64,000 nucleotides of DNA from CALLMJ01 sp964493765 (GTDB lineage: Bacteria; Bacteroidota; Bacteroidia; J057; CALLMJ01). Positions 51,023-60,262 of this stretch are shown here, one piece after another. Position 1 is the first letter of the stretch. Every line of letters starts with the position of its first letter. The notes under the pieces are model-generated. The model searched no databases. It was not told the DNA's origin and worked only from the letters and a program-made list of their open reading frames with translations. A program made the translations under genes and the position numbers. Location of the stretch: NCBI GenBank assembly GCA_964493765.1, contig CAZBPK010000131.1, positions 1 to 64,000 of the forward strand. Direction: 5' to 3'.

Positions 51023-54000
51023 ATGTTGATAAAAATTCCGAATACACTCAACAAGAATTGGCTGCTAATAAATTTATTGGTATTTATTACAGCGGGTTCT
51101 CTGAATGCACAAGATCCTTGTGGTGCAGGAAGGATATGGTATGTAAAGCCTAATGGTTGCACGGGAGGACCGGGCTGTGGCTCTAGAACAAATCCCGCAG
51201 AGTTGGTTTGGGCAATTAACCAAGCCAGCATCTCAGCAACAAGCGGTTCTCCTCATGCCATTAGATTGGCAACAGGAAGTTACGTATACAATAACGTAAT
51301 TGAACTGAAAAGTGATATTTATATTGAAGGGGGTTACTCTGAAGCTGACGATTGGAAAAAAACAAATAGTTCAGTAACAGATATTCGCAGAACTAATGCT
51401 AATGTAGAAACTGCTTTTCCGCCAAGACTCATTTTATTTAGGGGAGTGAATATCACGAATTTTAGGTTGCATGATTTGTATATCCATGTGGATGATGCTC
51501 CTAACCTAGCATTCGTTAATGATGGTATTTCTGTTTATGGAATTTATCTTAATAGTTGCAATGACTATCATATTGTAAGATGTGAAATTACGACAGGAAG
51601 GGGTTCTGATGGGAAACCGGGTCCTAATGGTAATCAAGGAGGGAACGGGGGTTTTGGAGGTTTTGGAGGTAACGGAGGCGAATCGGGAGGGGTTTGCAGT
51701 GCTTTTGGAGGCGGTGGAACACCCGGTTCAGCGGGATTTGGAGGTGCGGGAGGAGCAGTTGGTACGGGAGGTGTAGCCTCTAATCCTAATCAAAGTGGTG
51801 GAAATGGAGGCGCAGGCGGAAACGGAGGCGCAGGCGGTCAAGGTTCTCCCACTAACTCAGCCAACTCAGGACAAAATGGAAATCCAGGAGGTGGCGGAGG
51901 AAATGGGGTTGCTGTAGGCGGTGGAGGGGGCGCAGGCGGAACCGGTTTCGGTGGTGGAACCCAAGGTTTCGTTACCTCAGGACCTGCAACATGCTGTGAC
52001 CCCGCTAGACCCAAAGGTGGAAATGGACAACCCGGTACTAATGGTACACCAGGCTTTAATGGAGCCGATGCTTCTACGTTTGGAATTATTTATTCTAGTG
52101 GATATTATGCCCCTAACTGGGGAAGAGGTGGTGGCGGTGGTGCTGGTGGTTCAGGAGGAGGTGGCGGCTCTGGTGGCGCCGGAAACAATTCAGCATGTCA
52201 AGGTTTTGCATGTTTTTCATGCTGCTGCTTAGGAGACAATGGGGGCGGCGGCGGCGGTGGCGGCGGCGGTGGTGCTGGAGGCGGCGCAGGTGCTGGTGGT
52301 TACGGTGGTGGTAGTTCTTTTGGTATATTTTTATGGAATAATGGCGTATCTTCAAGAATTATAGACTGCGGAATTACCACAGGTGGAGCAGGTATAGGTG
52401 GAAATGGCGGTTTAGGTGCCAATGGGGGAACCGGTGGTGGAGGAAGAACAGGTGGAGGAGCAGTACAAAAAGGGGGACCCGGAGGAGATGGTGCTGGAGG
52501 TGCTAGTGGAGCCAAAGGAGGTAATGGCGGTAGAGGATTAGATGGCGTCTCTTGGGCTATCGCTAACCAAGGAGGAGGTACACTCCCTACTATCTCAGGA
52601 TTTGGATGCACTGTTAACTCTGACCCTAACTGCGGAGCCGTTCCCAATAATCCCTACGTAATCAACGTAGAACTCCTTGAAGGTTGTACTTTCTCTGAAA
52701 TTACAACCTCCAAATTATCAGGTCCAGGCTCTTCTTATAGCTTCCCTACTGGAAACGTACTAGCTACATCAGGAAATACCTCCGTAGTATATTATACCTC
52801 CACGGGAAGAAAAACGGTTACTGTAGTTGGTTCTGGTGCTAATCCTACCGTTTCTTATACACAATTTGTAGACATTTTCACTGATAGATTATTACCCGGT
52901 ATTGCCAGCCTAGATGCTAATTTAGGTATAGATACCAGCGCAGTATGTGCTTATGGAAGCTTAAATTTCCAACATATAGAAGCCTTAGGAAGATTTAACG
53001 ATGCCAATACTTTAGAATGGCTGTGGGATTTTCCCGGAGGAACTATGGCGAATGGCTCTCCTGTTCCTTTATCAGTTAGGCAATTAAAAGACCCCGGACA
53101 AATTTATTTCAGAACCCCCGGTACTTATACTATTTCGTTACGTGTAAAACATAACTGCTGTGGCTGGTCTAGCCCTATCACTAAAGTTATTAAAGTACAA
53201 CCTATTCCACAAGTGTATATTACAGGACCTCGTTTAGTATGTATTGGTTCGCCTGCCACTTTTACGGCTAATGCCACTTTGCCCGTTTCCTTAGACCCTG
53301 ACCCTGAGTTTCAGTGGAACATTAATGGTATCCCCATGACAGGATTTGTAGCCCAGTCCGCTAACGGGCATATTTTTACAACATCTTCCTTAAATAATAA
53401 TGATGTCCTAGGCGTACAAATACGCTCTTCCAATCCTTTCTTGTGTACTAATCCTGGTCCTACGGTCATTATGCCGAACTTCCCTTTATCTGCGGATACC
53501 CATCAAGTAACCATTACAGACCCTTCCGTGGGGGGCTTTGCTTATATTGGAAATAATCCTATCGTCCAGCAAGCAGATGTATGTTTTGGTTCTACACAGA
53601 TTGTAAACATTTTAGGGCAATCTCCAGCGCCTTTGGCTACTATACAATGGCAAATTTCTACAGATGGTATCAACTATACGGATATTCCTGGGGGAATTTT
53701 GCCGACTTTAACCACTCTACCTATTACTAATGACCCTACTTATTTCCGAGCGAAAGTAACTAATGGGGGCTGTCCACCAGCGTTTTCTACACCTGCACAA
53801 TTTAATTTATTGCCTGGTGCTATTGCAGGAACAGTTACTGTTGACCCTGCTACGGATACAATTTGTGCAGGAGCCACAGCTACTATGACCGTATCAGGCT
53901 ATTCAGGAACTATTGAATGGCAATATACTACAGACCCTAACGTGCCCAGTTCTTGGATTACTACCGCTCAAACGAATGCCAATGCTTCTTTCTCTAATTT

Positions 54001-57000
54001 ATTGGTTACCACATATTTCCGTGTAAAAGCTACTGCCCCCGGTACTTGTAACGTCGTCTATTCTAACATAGATACCGTTTATGTAGTGCCACAACCTATT
54101 GCGGGAACAATTATCGCTTCGCAAAATCCTGTTTGTGCAGGACAAACTACCTTGCTCACTTTAACAGGTTACCAAGCCGATTCTATACAGTGGCAACAAC
54201 TTGTAGGTAGTTCCTGGACCAACGTAGGAACCAATAATGATGTATATTTGACCAACGCTATTACCTCTAATGCTTTCTTTAGAGCCAAAGTATTTAACGC
54301 TAATTGTGGTCCTGTGACTACCCCCGTATTTACAGTAAATGTTTTACCCGGTTCTGTTGCCTCAGTTACTATTGCCGCTTCACAAACTACGTTCTGTCAA
54401 GGACAATCAATTACTTTTACGGCTACTGCAGTCAATGCTTCTTCTTCACCTAGTTACCAATGGTACGTGAATGGAATCCCCGTTGTAGCTAGTGGAAATA
54501 CATATACTGCTAACAATTTACAAAATGGAGACCAAGTCCAAGTAGAAATGACTTTAACAGGAAGTTGTGGTTCAGGAACTTTCCCTTCTAATATTATTAC
54601 GGTGAATGTCAATCCTGTACCTACGGTAAATATTACTTCTGCTACTTCGGGAGTATTATGCCAAGGAAGTTCTCTAACTTTTAATGCTACTCCTAATCCT
54701 GCTATTTCAACTGTGATTTGGTATGTAAACAATAATAATACAGGCGTAACAGGAAATACCTTTACTTCTTCTAGCTTAATGAACGGAGACGTAGTAAGTG
54801 CTTATGCAGTTTCTGCAGCCAATTGTACTTCTGCTGTATCCAATCTAATCAATGTAACCTTAAGCCCAACGCCTTCCATTGTAATATCTGCTTCTGCTAC
54901 ACAAATTTGCCAAGGTGAACAAGTTCTGTTTACTTCTACCCCTATCAATGCAGGTTTTTCGCCTACTTATCAATGGCAAATCAATACTGGTTCAGGCTTT
55001 GTGAACATTCCAGGGGCAACAGGAGCAACTTATAGCTCTAATACTTTAACCAATGGAAATGTCATTCGTTGTATTATTACCTCTGCTGATGGTTGCACAG
55101 GAACAGGCTCTATTTCTAATCCTATTGCGATTACCGTAGGAGATTACCCCACCATTACAATTACGGCAAGCCAAACGACTATTTGCCAAGGGGATAACGT
55201 AACCTTTAGTGTTACTAACGTAACAAACGCAGGACCTAACCCCACTTATCAATGGAAAATCAATGGCGCTAACGTAGGCTCTAATAACCCCACTTTCACT
55301 ACCAATCAATTGAATAATGGCGATGTGGTTTATTGTGTAATTACTTCTACACAAGGCTGTTCAGGACCGCAATCCGTTTCTAATTCTATTATCATGAATG
55401 TCAATCCTATTCCGAGTATATCCATTATAGCCTCAGCCAATCCCATCTGTCAAGGGCAGTCTGTAACTTTTGTGGCTACCGTAGCTAATGGCGGACCTAA
55501 CCCCAGTTATCAATGGCAATTAAACGGCTCTAATGTAGGAGCCAATACTTCTTCTATCACACTCAATAACTTGAACGATGGAGATATTATCACTTGCACG
55601 GTGGTCTCTACTGCAGGTTGTTCTGGACCCAATTCTACTTCTGCACCTATTGTTATGGACGTTCTTCCTTTACCTTCCGTGATTATATCTGCCAATACTA
55701 CTACTATATGCCCTGGTGATGCAGTAACATTTGTAGCGAATCCCGCAAATGCAGGAGCCAATCCTACTTATTTATGGGATATCAATGGCGTAACACAAGC
55801 CACAGGTTCGCCCGTATTTACTACTACTAATTTGAATAATGGAGACCAAGTTACTTGTACTATGATTTCTGATTTAGGTTGCCAAGGACCCGCTTCTAAT
55901 ATTATTACCATTACAGTAAATCCTATTCCTACGGTAACCGTGAGTGCTTCTTCCACTAGTATTTGCTCAGGGCAATCGGTTACTTTTACGGCTACGGTAA
56001 CTAATGGTGGTACTTCGCCTACTTATATATGGCGCTTAAATAACAATATCACAGGAACCAATTCTCCTTCATTCGTGAGTTCTAGTTTAAATAATGGAGA
56101 CGTAATTACATGTCAAGTAATTTCTACCGATGGTTGTACAGGAACAGGTTCTACAAGTACGCCCATAGTGATTACGGTAAATCCTACACCCACAGTAAGT
56201 TTAAATGCTGTTCCAGGAACAACAGTTTGTGCGGGACAAACCATCAATTTCATTGCAACAGGTAACCCTGCCGCAGGGGCAACTTATGAATGGACTATCA
56301 ATGGCGTAGTACAAGCAGGACAAACAGGCTCTGCTTTCTCTACTAACGCTTTGAATAATGGAGACGTAGTCGGAGTAAGTATAATATCTTCAGCAGGTTG
56401 CACTAACGCTAATCCCGCAACTTTAAGCGTAACCATTTTACCTGAACCTACGGTTTCTATTTCTGCAAGTGCTAACCCCATTTGCCAAGGACAATCGGTT
56501 ACCTTCACAGCCATTCCTCAAAATGGTGGTATTACACCCGCCTATACGTGGAAAGTCAATGGTATTATTGTAGGAACCAATTCCCCTACTTATACTGCTT
56601 CTAATTTAAACAATGGCGATGTGGTTACTTGTACCATTACTTCGCAACAAGGTTGTTCGGGAAGCAATTCAGTTTCTAATGCTATTACAATGGTAGTCAA
56701 TGGATTACCCACTGTAAGTATTGCGGGACCGAATAACATTTGTGCAGGGGCTACTGCTACTTATACCGCTACTCCTAATAATGCGGGACCGAATCCTAGT
56801 TATCAATGGTTTGTCAATGGAATTGCACAGCCCGGAAGCAACAACCCTGTATTTACTACCAATACGCTAACAAACGGAAGCCAAGTTCAATGTGTAATTA
56901 CAAGCACAGACGGTTGTTCAGGGGCAGGCTCGGCTTCAAATATTATTTTTGTGAATGTTAATTCTACTCCTACCGTAAACATAACGGCTTCAGCTACAAC

Positions 57001-59980
57001 GGTATGTCCTGGAACCTCAGTAACCTTTACCGCAACCGCTTCTACCACTTCTACTTATCAATGGCAAATCAACGGAGTAGATGTTCCTAATGCTACAGGT
57101 AATACCTTTACAACCAATACTTTACAAAATGGAGATGTAGTTACTTGTGTGGTAACGAGTATCAATGGTTGTTCAGGACCACAGTCTTTATCTAATCCTA
57201 TAGCCATTACAGTTCAAGGCTCTGCCACAGTAAGTATCAGTGCAACCGATACCACAATATGCGCTGGTCAAATGGTAGTATTTACCGCTACAGCGAACGG
57301 TGCTGGTCCTAATCCTAGTTTCCAATGGAAAATTAATAACCAAAATGTAGGCGTGAATAGCCCCATCTTCCAATCTAATACTTTACAAGATGGAGATGTA
57401 GTAACCGTTCAGGTGACTTCTACGGGCGGCTGTTCAGGGGCTACTTCTTTTGCACCACCGATTATTATGTCTGTTACTCCAACCCCATCCGCTCAAATTT
57501 CTGCTTCCTCTACTACCATCTGTCAAGGAGATAATGTCACATTTACGGCTAATGTAATCAATGGCGGCTCTAATCCTACTTATAGCTGGTTAGTGAACGG
57601 CATCCAACAAGGAACTTTGCCAGTATTTAGTACTAATACTTTGAATAATAACGATGTAGTAACATTAGTAGTAAGTGTCAATGGTTGTACATCAGCACCT
57701 TCTAATGCAATTGTAATGACCGTAAATCCTATTCCTACGGTTACGCTGTTAGCTTCTGCTACTACAATTTGCACTACTTCTACGGTGAACTTTACGGCTG
57801 TTCCTAATAATGCAGGTAGTAATCCTAGTTATCAATGGTTTTTAAATGGTAATCCTATTGTTGGAGTAACAGGAAATACTTACAGCACGAATACATTAAA
57901 TAATGGGGATTCGGTGAGTGTTCAAGTAACATCTAGTGCAGGTTGTACAGGCAGTGCATCAGCACAAGGCGTAGTAATTACAGTCAATCCTGGAGCCAAT
58001 GGCAACTTTACCATTGCAAGCCCAGATACACAATGTGTCAATAATCAATCATTTAATTTTGTAGCACCACCGGCTTCACCACAAGCGACTTATTTCTGGA
58101 CTTTCAGCCCTGATGGTAATCCTTTAGCCGCAAATACGGCTTCTGTAAACGGTGTTTCTTTTGGCTCGCCCGGCTTGAAAACTATCACCTTACAAATTAC
58201 AGACCCTGCTATTTCTAATTGTACGACTACTGTAAGTAAACAAGTGATGGTTCTTCCTGCACCATTAGCAAGCTTTGTTCAACCTGCTGACCAATGTATC
58301 ACGGGCAATAATTTTACTTTTATTAACAATGGAACTTCTGCACCCGGCGCAATCTACAACTGGAACTTTGGTCCTTTAGCTCAACCTTCTACTTCCTTAG
58401 ACCCCAATCCTACTAATATAGTGTTCACTCAACCAGGCACTTATCCTGTAACCTTAACAGTAACTTATAATGGCTGTTCTGATGATACAACTATCAATGT
58501 AACGGTAGAACCCGTTCCTGTCATCAATTTGGGGCAAGATATCGGTATATGTGTTAATGACCCATTCCCTGTGTTAGATGCAGGTATAGCTAATGCAAGT
58601 TATGAATGGTTCTTAGATGGAATGCCTTTTGGGGGCAATACGCAAACGTTACAAACTACCCAAGCAGGTACGTATTCTGTAAGAGTAACAACGCCTGCAG
58701 GCTGTGTGGCTACCGATGCAATTGTAATTTCTGTAACCAATGGCTTACAAGTCAATCTAGGTCCTGATGTATATGTATGTAAAACTGACCCCCGACCTAT
58801 CTTAGATGCAGGCATTCCTAATGCGTCTCAATATATCTGGTCATGGAACGGAAACGCTCTACCCCAAAATACACAGTTTATTACTGCCGATAGTGCGGGA
58901 GTTTATACCGTAGAAGTAATTTCTGCGAGTGGTTGTACAGGTTCTGATGTAGTGATGGTTTACTTACTAGATAGCCTAAAAGTAGATTTAGGACCAGACC
59001 TAACTATTTGTGTAAGTGATCCTCGCCCTACCTTAGACGCAGGTACTATTCCCGGGGCTACTTATGTATGGACTCTGAACGGTGTGTTCTTATCCAATAG
59101 TCCAACCATTGTGGCTAATCAATCTGGTACCTACGTAGCAACTATCGTTAGTCCTTCAGGATGTGTAGGTAAAGATGAAATTGTCATTGATATTGTTCCT
59201 ACTTTAAATGTTAATTTAGGACCTGATATTTATTTCTGTCCTACTTCACCGATTGTATCTATTAATGCACCTGTTATCCCTGGAGCTAGTTATTCATGGA
59301 CATTAAATGGTCAACCAATTCCTGTTAATGGCTCTAACTTATTGGATAGTAGAGTAGGATTATATGAAGTCAAAATTGTAACTCCCGGTGGCTGTTTAGG
59401 TAGTGGTTCGGTAAGAGCCTACAGCATACCTGCGCCTTCAGCATTATTCACAACAAGTGAAGGAGGCTTCCCCATCAGTGTATCTAGTTCTAACCCAAGA
59501 GTGGAATTTGTAAATCTATCTTCCAATTTTGATAGAGTGCTATGGAACTTTGGGGATAGTACTACTACAAGTTTAGATACAACTGTCAACCCTGTGCATT
59601 ATTTCCCACCTTTCCCCGGAGAGTATTATGTTACTTTATACGTTTATAATGGTAACTGTGTAGATTCTATTCAATTGGGTCCAATCAAAGTGAGTCCAGT
59701 AGAGGAAGCCTTTATTCCTAACGCATTTACTCCTAATAACGATAACATCAATGATGAGTTATATTTCCCTTACTTAGGTTATAAAACCTATACGCTTGAA
59801 ATTTATAACCGTTGGGGTCAGTTAGTATTCACCAATGACGGAGACCCTAATCGTTACTGGAAAGGTTTTGACCGAGAAGGAAAACGATGTGCAGAAGGAG
59901 TTTACAGCTATGTTTTCAAAGGAATTAAAGATAACGGCGAAAATGTAGAAATTGTAGGTAGTATTACATTATTAAGATAA
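51023..59980 (+). CDS. Giant T9SS-exported protein: beta-helix with Gly-rich inserts, Ig-like repeats, CHU_C tail
   Basis: 2985 residues, 14 percent of the window. Order: signal peptide (residues about 10-28, ending SLNAQ); a right-handed beta-helix-like region (about 60-190) interrupted by glycine-rich stretches (about 191-430 and 452-510); a PKD domain (about 620-735); diverged Ig-like units; 14 tandem Ig-like repeats of about 85 residues (about 1118-2327); two PKD-like units; four short repeats starting LGPDxxxC (about 2500-2800); one PKD domain; and a CHU_C gliding-type sorting domain (from about 2896: FIPNAFTPNNDNINDELYF to GSITLLR). Such proteins are surface adhesins or matrix components exported by T9SS. 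Codon use is visibly GC-richer than in neighbours. It stands alone, with a promoter upstream and a strong terminator after it. Confidence 0.9.
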   Translation: MLIKIPNTLNKNWLLINLLVFITAGSLNAQDPCGAGRIWYVKPNGCTGGPGCGSRTNPAELVWAINQASISATSGSPHAIRLATGSYVYNNVIELKSDIYIEGGYSEADDWKKTNSSVTDIRRTNANVETAFPPRLILFRGVNITNFRLHDLYIHVDDAPNLAFVNDGISVYGIYLNSCNDYHIVRCEITTGRGSDGKPGPNGNQGGNGGFGGFGGNGGESGGVCSAFGGGGTPGSAGFGGAGGAVGTGGVASNPNQSGGNGGAGGNGGAGGQGSPTNSANSGQNGNPGGGGGNGVAVGGGGGAGGTGFGGGTQGFVTSGPATCCDPARPKGGNGQPGTNGTPGFNGADASTFGIIYSSGYYAPNWGRGGGGGAGGSGGGGGSGGAGNNSACQGFACFSCCCLGDNGGGGGGGGGGGAGGGAGAGGYGGGSSFGIFLWNNGVSSRIIDCGITTGGAGIGGNGGLGANGGTGGGGRTGGGAVQKGGPGGDGAGGASGAKGGNGGRGLDGVSWAIANQGGGTLPTISGFGCTVNSDPNCGAVPNNPYVINVELLEGCTFSEITTSKLSGPGSSYSFPTGNVLATSGNTSVVYYTSTGRKTVTVVGSGANPTVSYTQFVDIFTDRLLPGIASLDANLGIDTSAVCAYGSLNFQHIEALGRFNDANTLEWLWDFPGGTMANGSPVPLSVRQLKDPGQIYFRTPGTYTISLRVKHNCCGWSSPITKVIKVQPIPQVYITGPRLVCIGSPATFTANATLPVSLDPDPEFQWNINGIPMTGFVAQSANGHIFTTSSLNNNDVLGVQIRSSNPFLCTNPGPTVIMPNFPLSADTHQVTITDPSVGGFAYIGNNPIVQQADVCFGSTQIVNILGQSPAPLATIQWQISTDGINYTDIPGGILPTLTTLPITNDPTYFRAKVTNGGCPPAFSTPAQFNLLPGAIAGTVTVDPATDTICAGATATMTVSGYSGTIEWQYTTDPNVPSSWITTAQTNANASFSNLLVTTYFRVKATAPGTCNVVYSNIDTVYVVPQPIAGTIIASQNPVCAGQTTLLTLTGYQADSIQWQQLVGSSWTNVGTNNDVYLTNAITSNAFFRAKVFNANCGPVTTPVFTVNVLPGSVASVTIAASQTTFCQGQSITFTATAVNASSSPSYQWYVNGIPVVASGNTYTANNLQNGDQVQVEMTLTGSCGSGTFPSNIITVNVNPVPTVNITSATSGVLCQGSSLTFNATPNPAISTVIWYVNNNNTGVTGNTFTSSSLMNGDVVSAYAVSAANCTSAVSNLINVTLSPTPSIVISASATQICQGEQVLFTSTPINAGFSPTYQWQINTGSGFVNIPGATGATYSSNTLTNGNVIRCIITSADGCTGTGSISNPIAITVGDYPTITITASQTTICQGDNVTFSVTNVTNAGPNPTYQWKINGANVGSNNPTFTTNQLNNGDVVYCVITSTQGCSGPQSVSNSIIMNVNPIPSISIIASANPICQGQSVTFVATVANGGPNPSYQWQLNGSNVGANTSSITLNNLNDGDIITCTVVSTAGCSGPNSTSAPIVMDVLPLPSVIISANTTTICPGDAVTFVANPANAGANPTYLWDINGVTQATGSPVFTTTNLNNGDQVTCTMISDLGCQGPASNIITITVNPIPTVTVSASSTSICSGQSVTFTATVTNGGTSPTYIWRLNNNITGTNSPSFVSSSLNNGDVITCQVISTDGCTGTGSTSTPIVITVNPTPTVSLNAVPGTTVCAGQTINFIATGNPAAGATYEWTINGVVQAGQTGSAFSTNALNNGDVVGVSIISSAGCTNANPATLSVTILPEPTVSISASANPICQGQSVTFTAIPQNGGITPAYTWKVNGIIVGTNSPTYTASNLNNGDVVTCTITSQQGCSGSNSVSNAITMVVNGLPTVSIAGPNNICAGATATYTATPNNAGPNPSYQWFVNGIAQPGSNNPVFTTNTLTNGSQVQCVITSTDGCSGAGSASNIIFVNVNSTPTVNITASATTVCPGTSVTFTATASTTSTYQWQINGVDVPNATGNTFTTNTLQNGDVVTCVVTSINGCSGPQSLSNPIAITVQGSATVSISATDTTICAGQMVVFTATANGAGPNPSFQWKINNQNVGVNSPIFQSNTLQDGDVVTVQVTSTGGCSGATSFAPPIIMSVTPTPSAQISASSTTICQGDNVTFTANVINGGSNPTYSWLVNGIQQGTLPVFSTNTLNNNDVVTLVVSVNGCTSAPSNAIVMTVNPIPTVTLLASATTICTTSTVNFTAVPNNAGSNPSYQWFLNGNPIVGVTGNTYSTNTLNNGDSVSVQVTSSAGCTGSASAQGVVITVNPGANGNFTIASPDTQCVNNQSFNFVAPPASPQATYFWTFSPDGNPLAANTASVNGVSFGSPGLKTITLQITDPAISNCTTTVSKQVMVLPAPLASFVQPADQCITGNNFTFINNGTSAPGAIYNWNFGPLAQPSTSLDPNPTNIVFTQPGTYPVTLTVTYNGCSDDTTINVTVEPVPVINLGQDIGICVNDPFPVLDAGIANASYEWFLDGMPFGGNTQTLQTTQAGTYSVRVTTPAGCVATDAIVISVTNGLQVNLGPDVYVCKTDPRPILDAGIPNASQYIWSWNGNALPQNTQFITADSAGVYTVEVISASGCTGSDVVMVYLLDSLKVDLGPDLTICVSDPRPTLDAGTIPGATYVWTLNGVFLSNSPTIVANQSGTYVATIVSPSGCVGKDEIVIDIVPTLNVNLGPDIYFCPTSPIVSINAPVIPGASYSWTLNGQPIPVNGSNLLDSRVGLYEVKIVTPGGCLGSGSVRAYSIPAPSALFTTSEGGFPISVSSSNPRVEFVNLSSNFDRVLWNFGDSTTTSLDTTVNPVHYFPPFPGEYYVTLYVYNGNCVDSIQLGPIKVSPVEEAFIPNAFTPNNDNINDELYFPYLGYKTYTLEIYNRWGQLVFTNDGDPNRYWKGFDREGKRCAEGVYSYVFKGIKDNGENVEIVGSITLLR
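51594..52550 (+). repeat. Glycine-rich (GGxGG) coding low-complexity region
   Basis: Within the giant gene, GGN, GGA, GGF and GGT units dominate (e.g. GGNGGFGGFGGNGGESGG). The region is split by a beta-helix-like coil: GIYLNSCNDYHIVRCEITTG just before it and GIFLWNNGVSSRIIDCGITTG inside it at about residue 434 are clearly similar. This suggests that long glycine loops were inserted at equivalent turns. It is much richer in G than the rest of the window. Confidence 0.85.
54376..58005 (+). repeat. Fourteen tandem Ig-like coding repeats (~85 aa each)
   Basis: Each unit starts with SxxTICQGQSVTFTA, continues with (N)P-Y-W-x-(I/V)NG, then LNNGDVVTC and (S)xxGCSG, and ends with (V)NPxPTVxISA. I count 14 units by eye in the translation. 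Cysteines at conserved places (TIC and GC) suggest one disulphide per unit. The repeats are diverged at DNA level, so they are old rather than recently amplified. Confidence 0.85.
58525..59430 (+). repeat. Four tandem LG(P/Q)D-type coding repeats (~76 aa each)
   Basis: Four units begin L(G)(Q/P)D and carry ICVxDPxPxLDAG, then A-(S/T)YxWxxNG and a GC motif (e.g. LGPDLTICVSDPRPTLDAG). They are a different repeat type from the upstream Ig-like set. They lead to the last PKD domain and the CHU_C tail. Confidence 0.75.
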
Positions 59981-60002
59981 TTACTGTCAATAGTTTTAAA
60001 GA

Positions 60003-60038
60003 AAATGGCAACTTTTTATAAGTTGCCATTTTTATTTT
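60003..60038 (+). terminator. Rho-independent terminator of the giant gene
   Basis: A 12-bp perfect stem AAATGGCAACTT / AAGTTGCCATTT with a 5-nt loop is followed by TTATTTT, 22 bp after the stop codon. Confidence 0.9.
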
Positions 60039-60066
60039 GTAAAGTTTGATAAAAGATTAAAGATAA

Positions 60067-60192
60067 GGGCGTGTCCCTTGCTACGCTGCGGGTCGGGCTG
60101 CTTTGGGTTTCACTTCGTTTCAGCAATCCTTTGGCTGCTCAAAATTTGCACCCAAAGGCAGTGCCACTTTGTGCCCTACGCATCCCTCACGC
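60067..60192 (+). repeat. Dispersed hairpin repeat, copy G
   Basis: A 126-bp copy located between the terminator of the giant gene and that of pnp (convergent genes). The central hairpin is CCTTTGG / CCAAAGG with a long loop. Its left arm has the TTTCACTTCGTTTCAG subtype shared with copy C. The right arm is diverged (CCACTTTGTGCCCTACGC) but the end CATCCCTCACGC is conserved. Confidence 0.95.
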
Positions 60193-60204
60193 TTGGCTTT
60201 TACT

Positions 60205-60242
60205 CATTAAAAAAGTCCGTACTAAATACGGACTTTTTATTG
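60205..60242. terminator. Bidirectional terminator between repeat G and pnp
   Basis: AAAAAGTCCGTA / TACGGACTTTTT is a 12-bp perfect stem with a 5-nt loop. T-tracts are on both strands. It lies 20-30 bp after the pnp stop (minus strand), so it mainly ends the rpsO-pnp transcript. Confidence 0.88.
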
Positions 60243-60262
60243 TTTTTAATTTACAATATAAA

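Noticed and set aside
52113..52647. Proline- and arginine-rich antisense frames in the Gly-rich region
   Set aside because: Mirror of GGx codons; a GC-rich low-complexity strand leaves all frames open.
54376..58005. Tandem repeats considered as CRISPR or satellite DNA
   Set aside because: The period is about 255 bp in one open frame with protein-level conservation and varied DNA; not an array of identical repeats with spacers.
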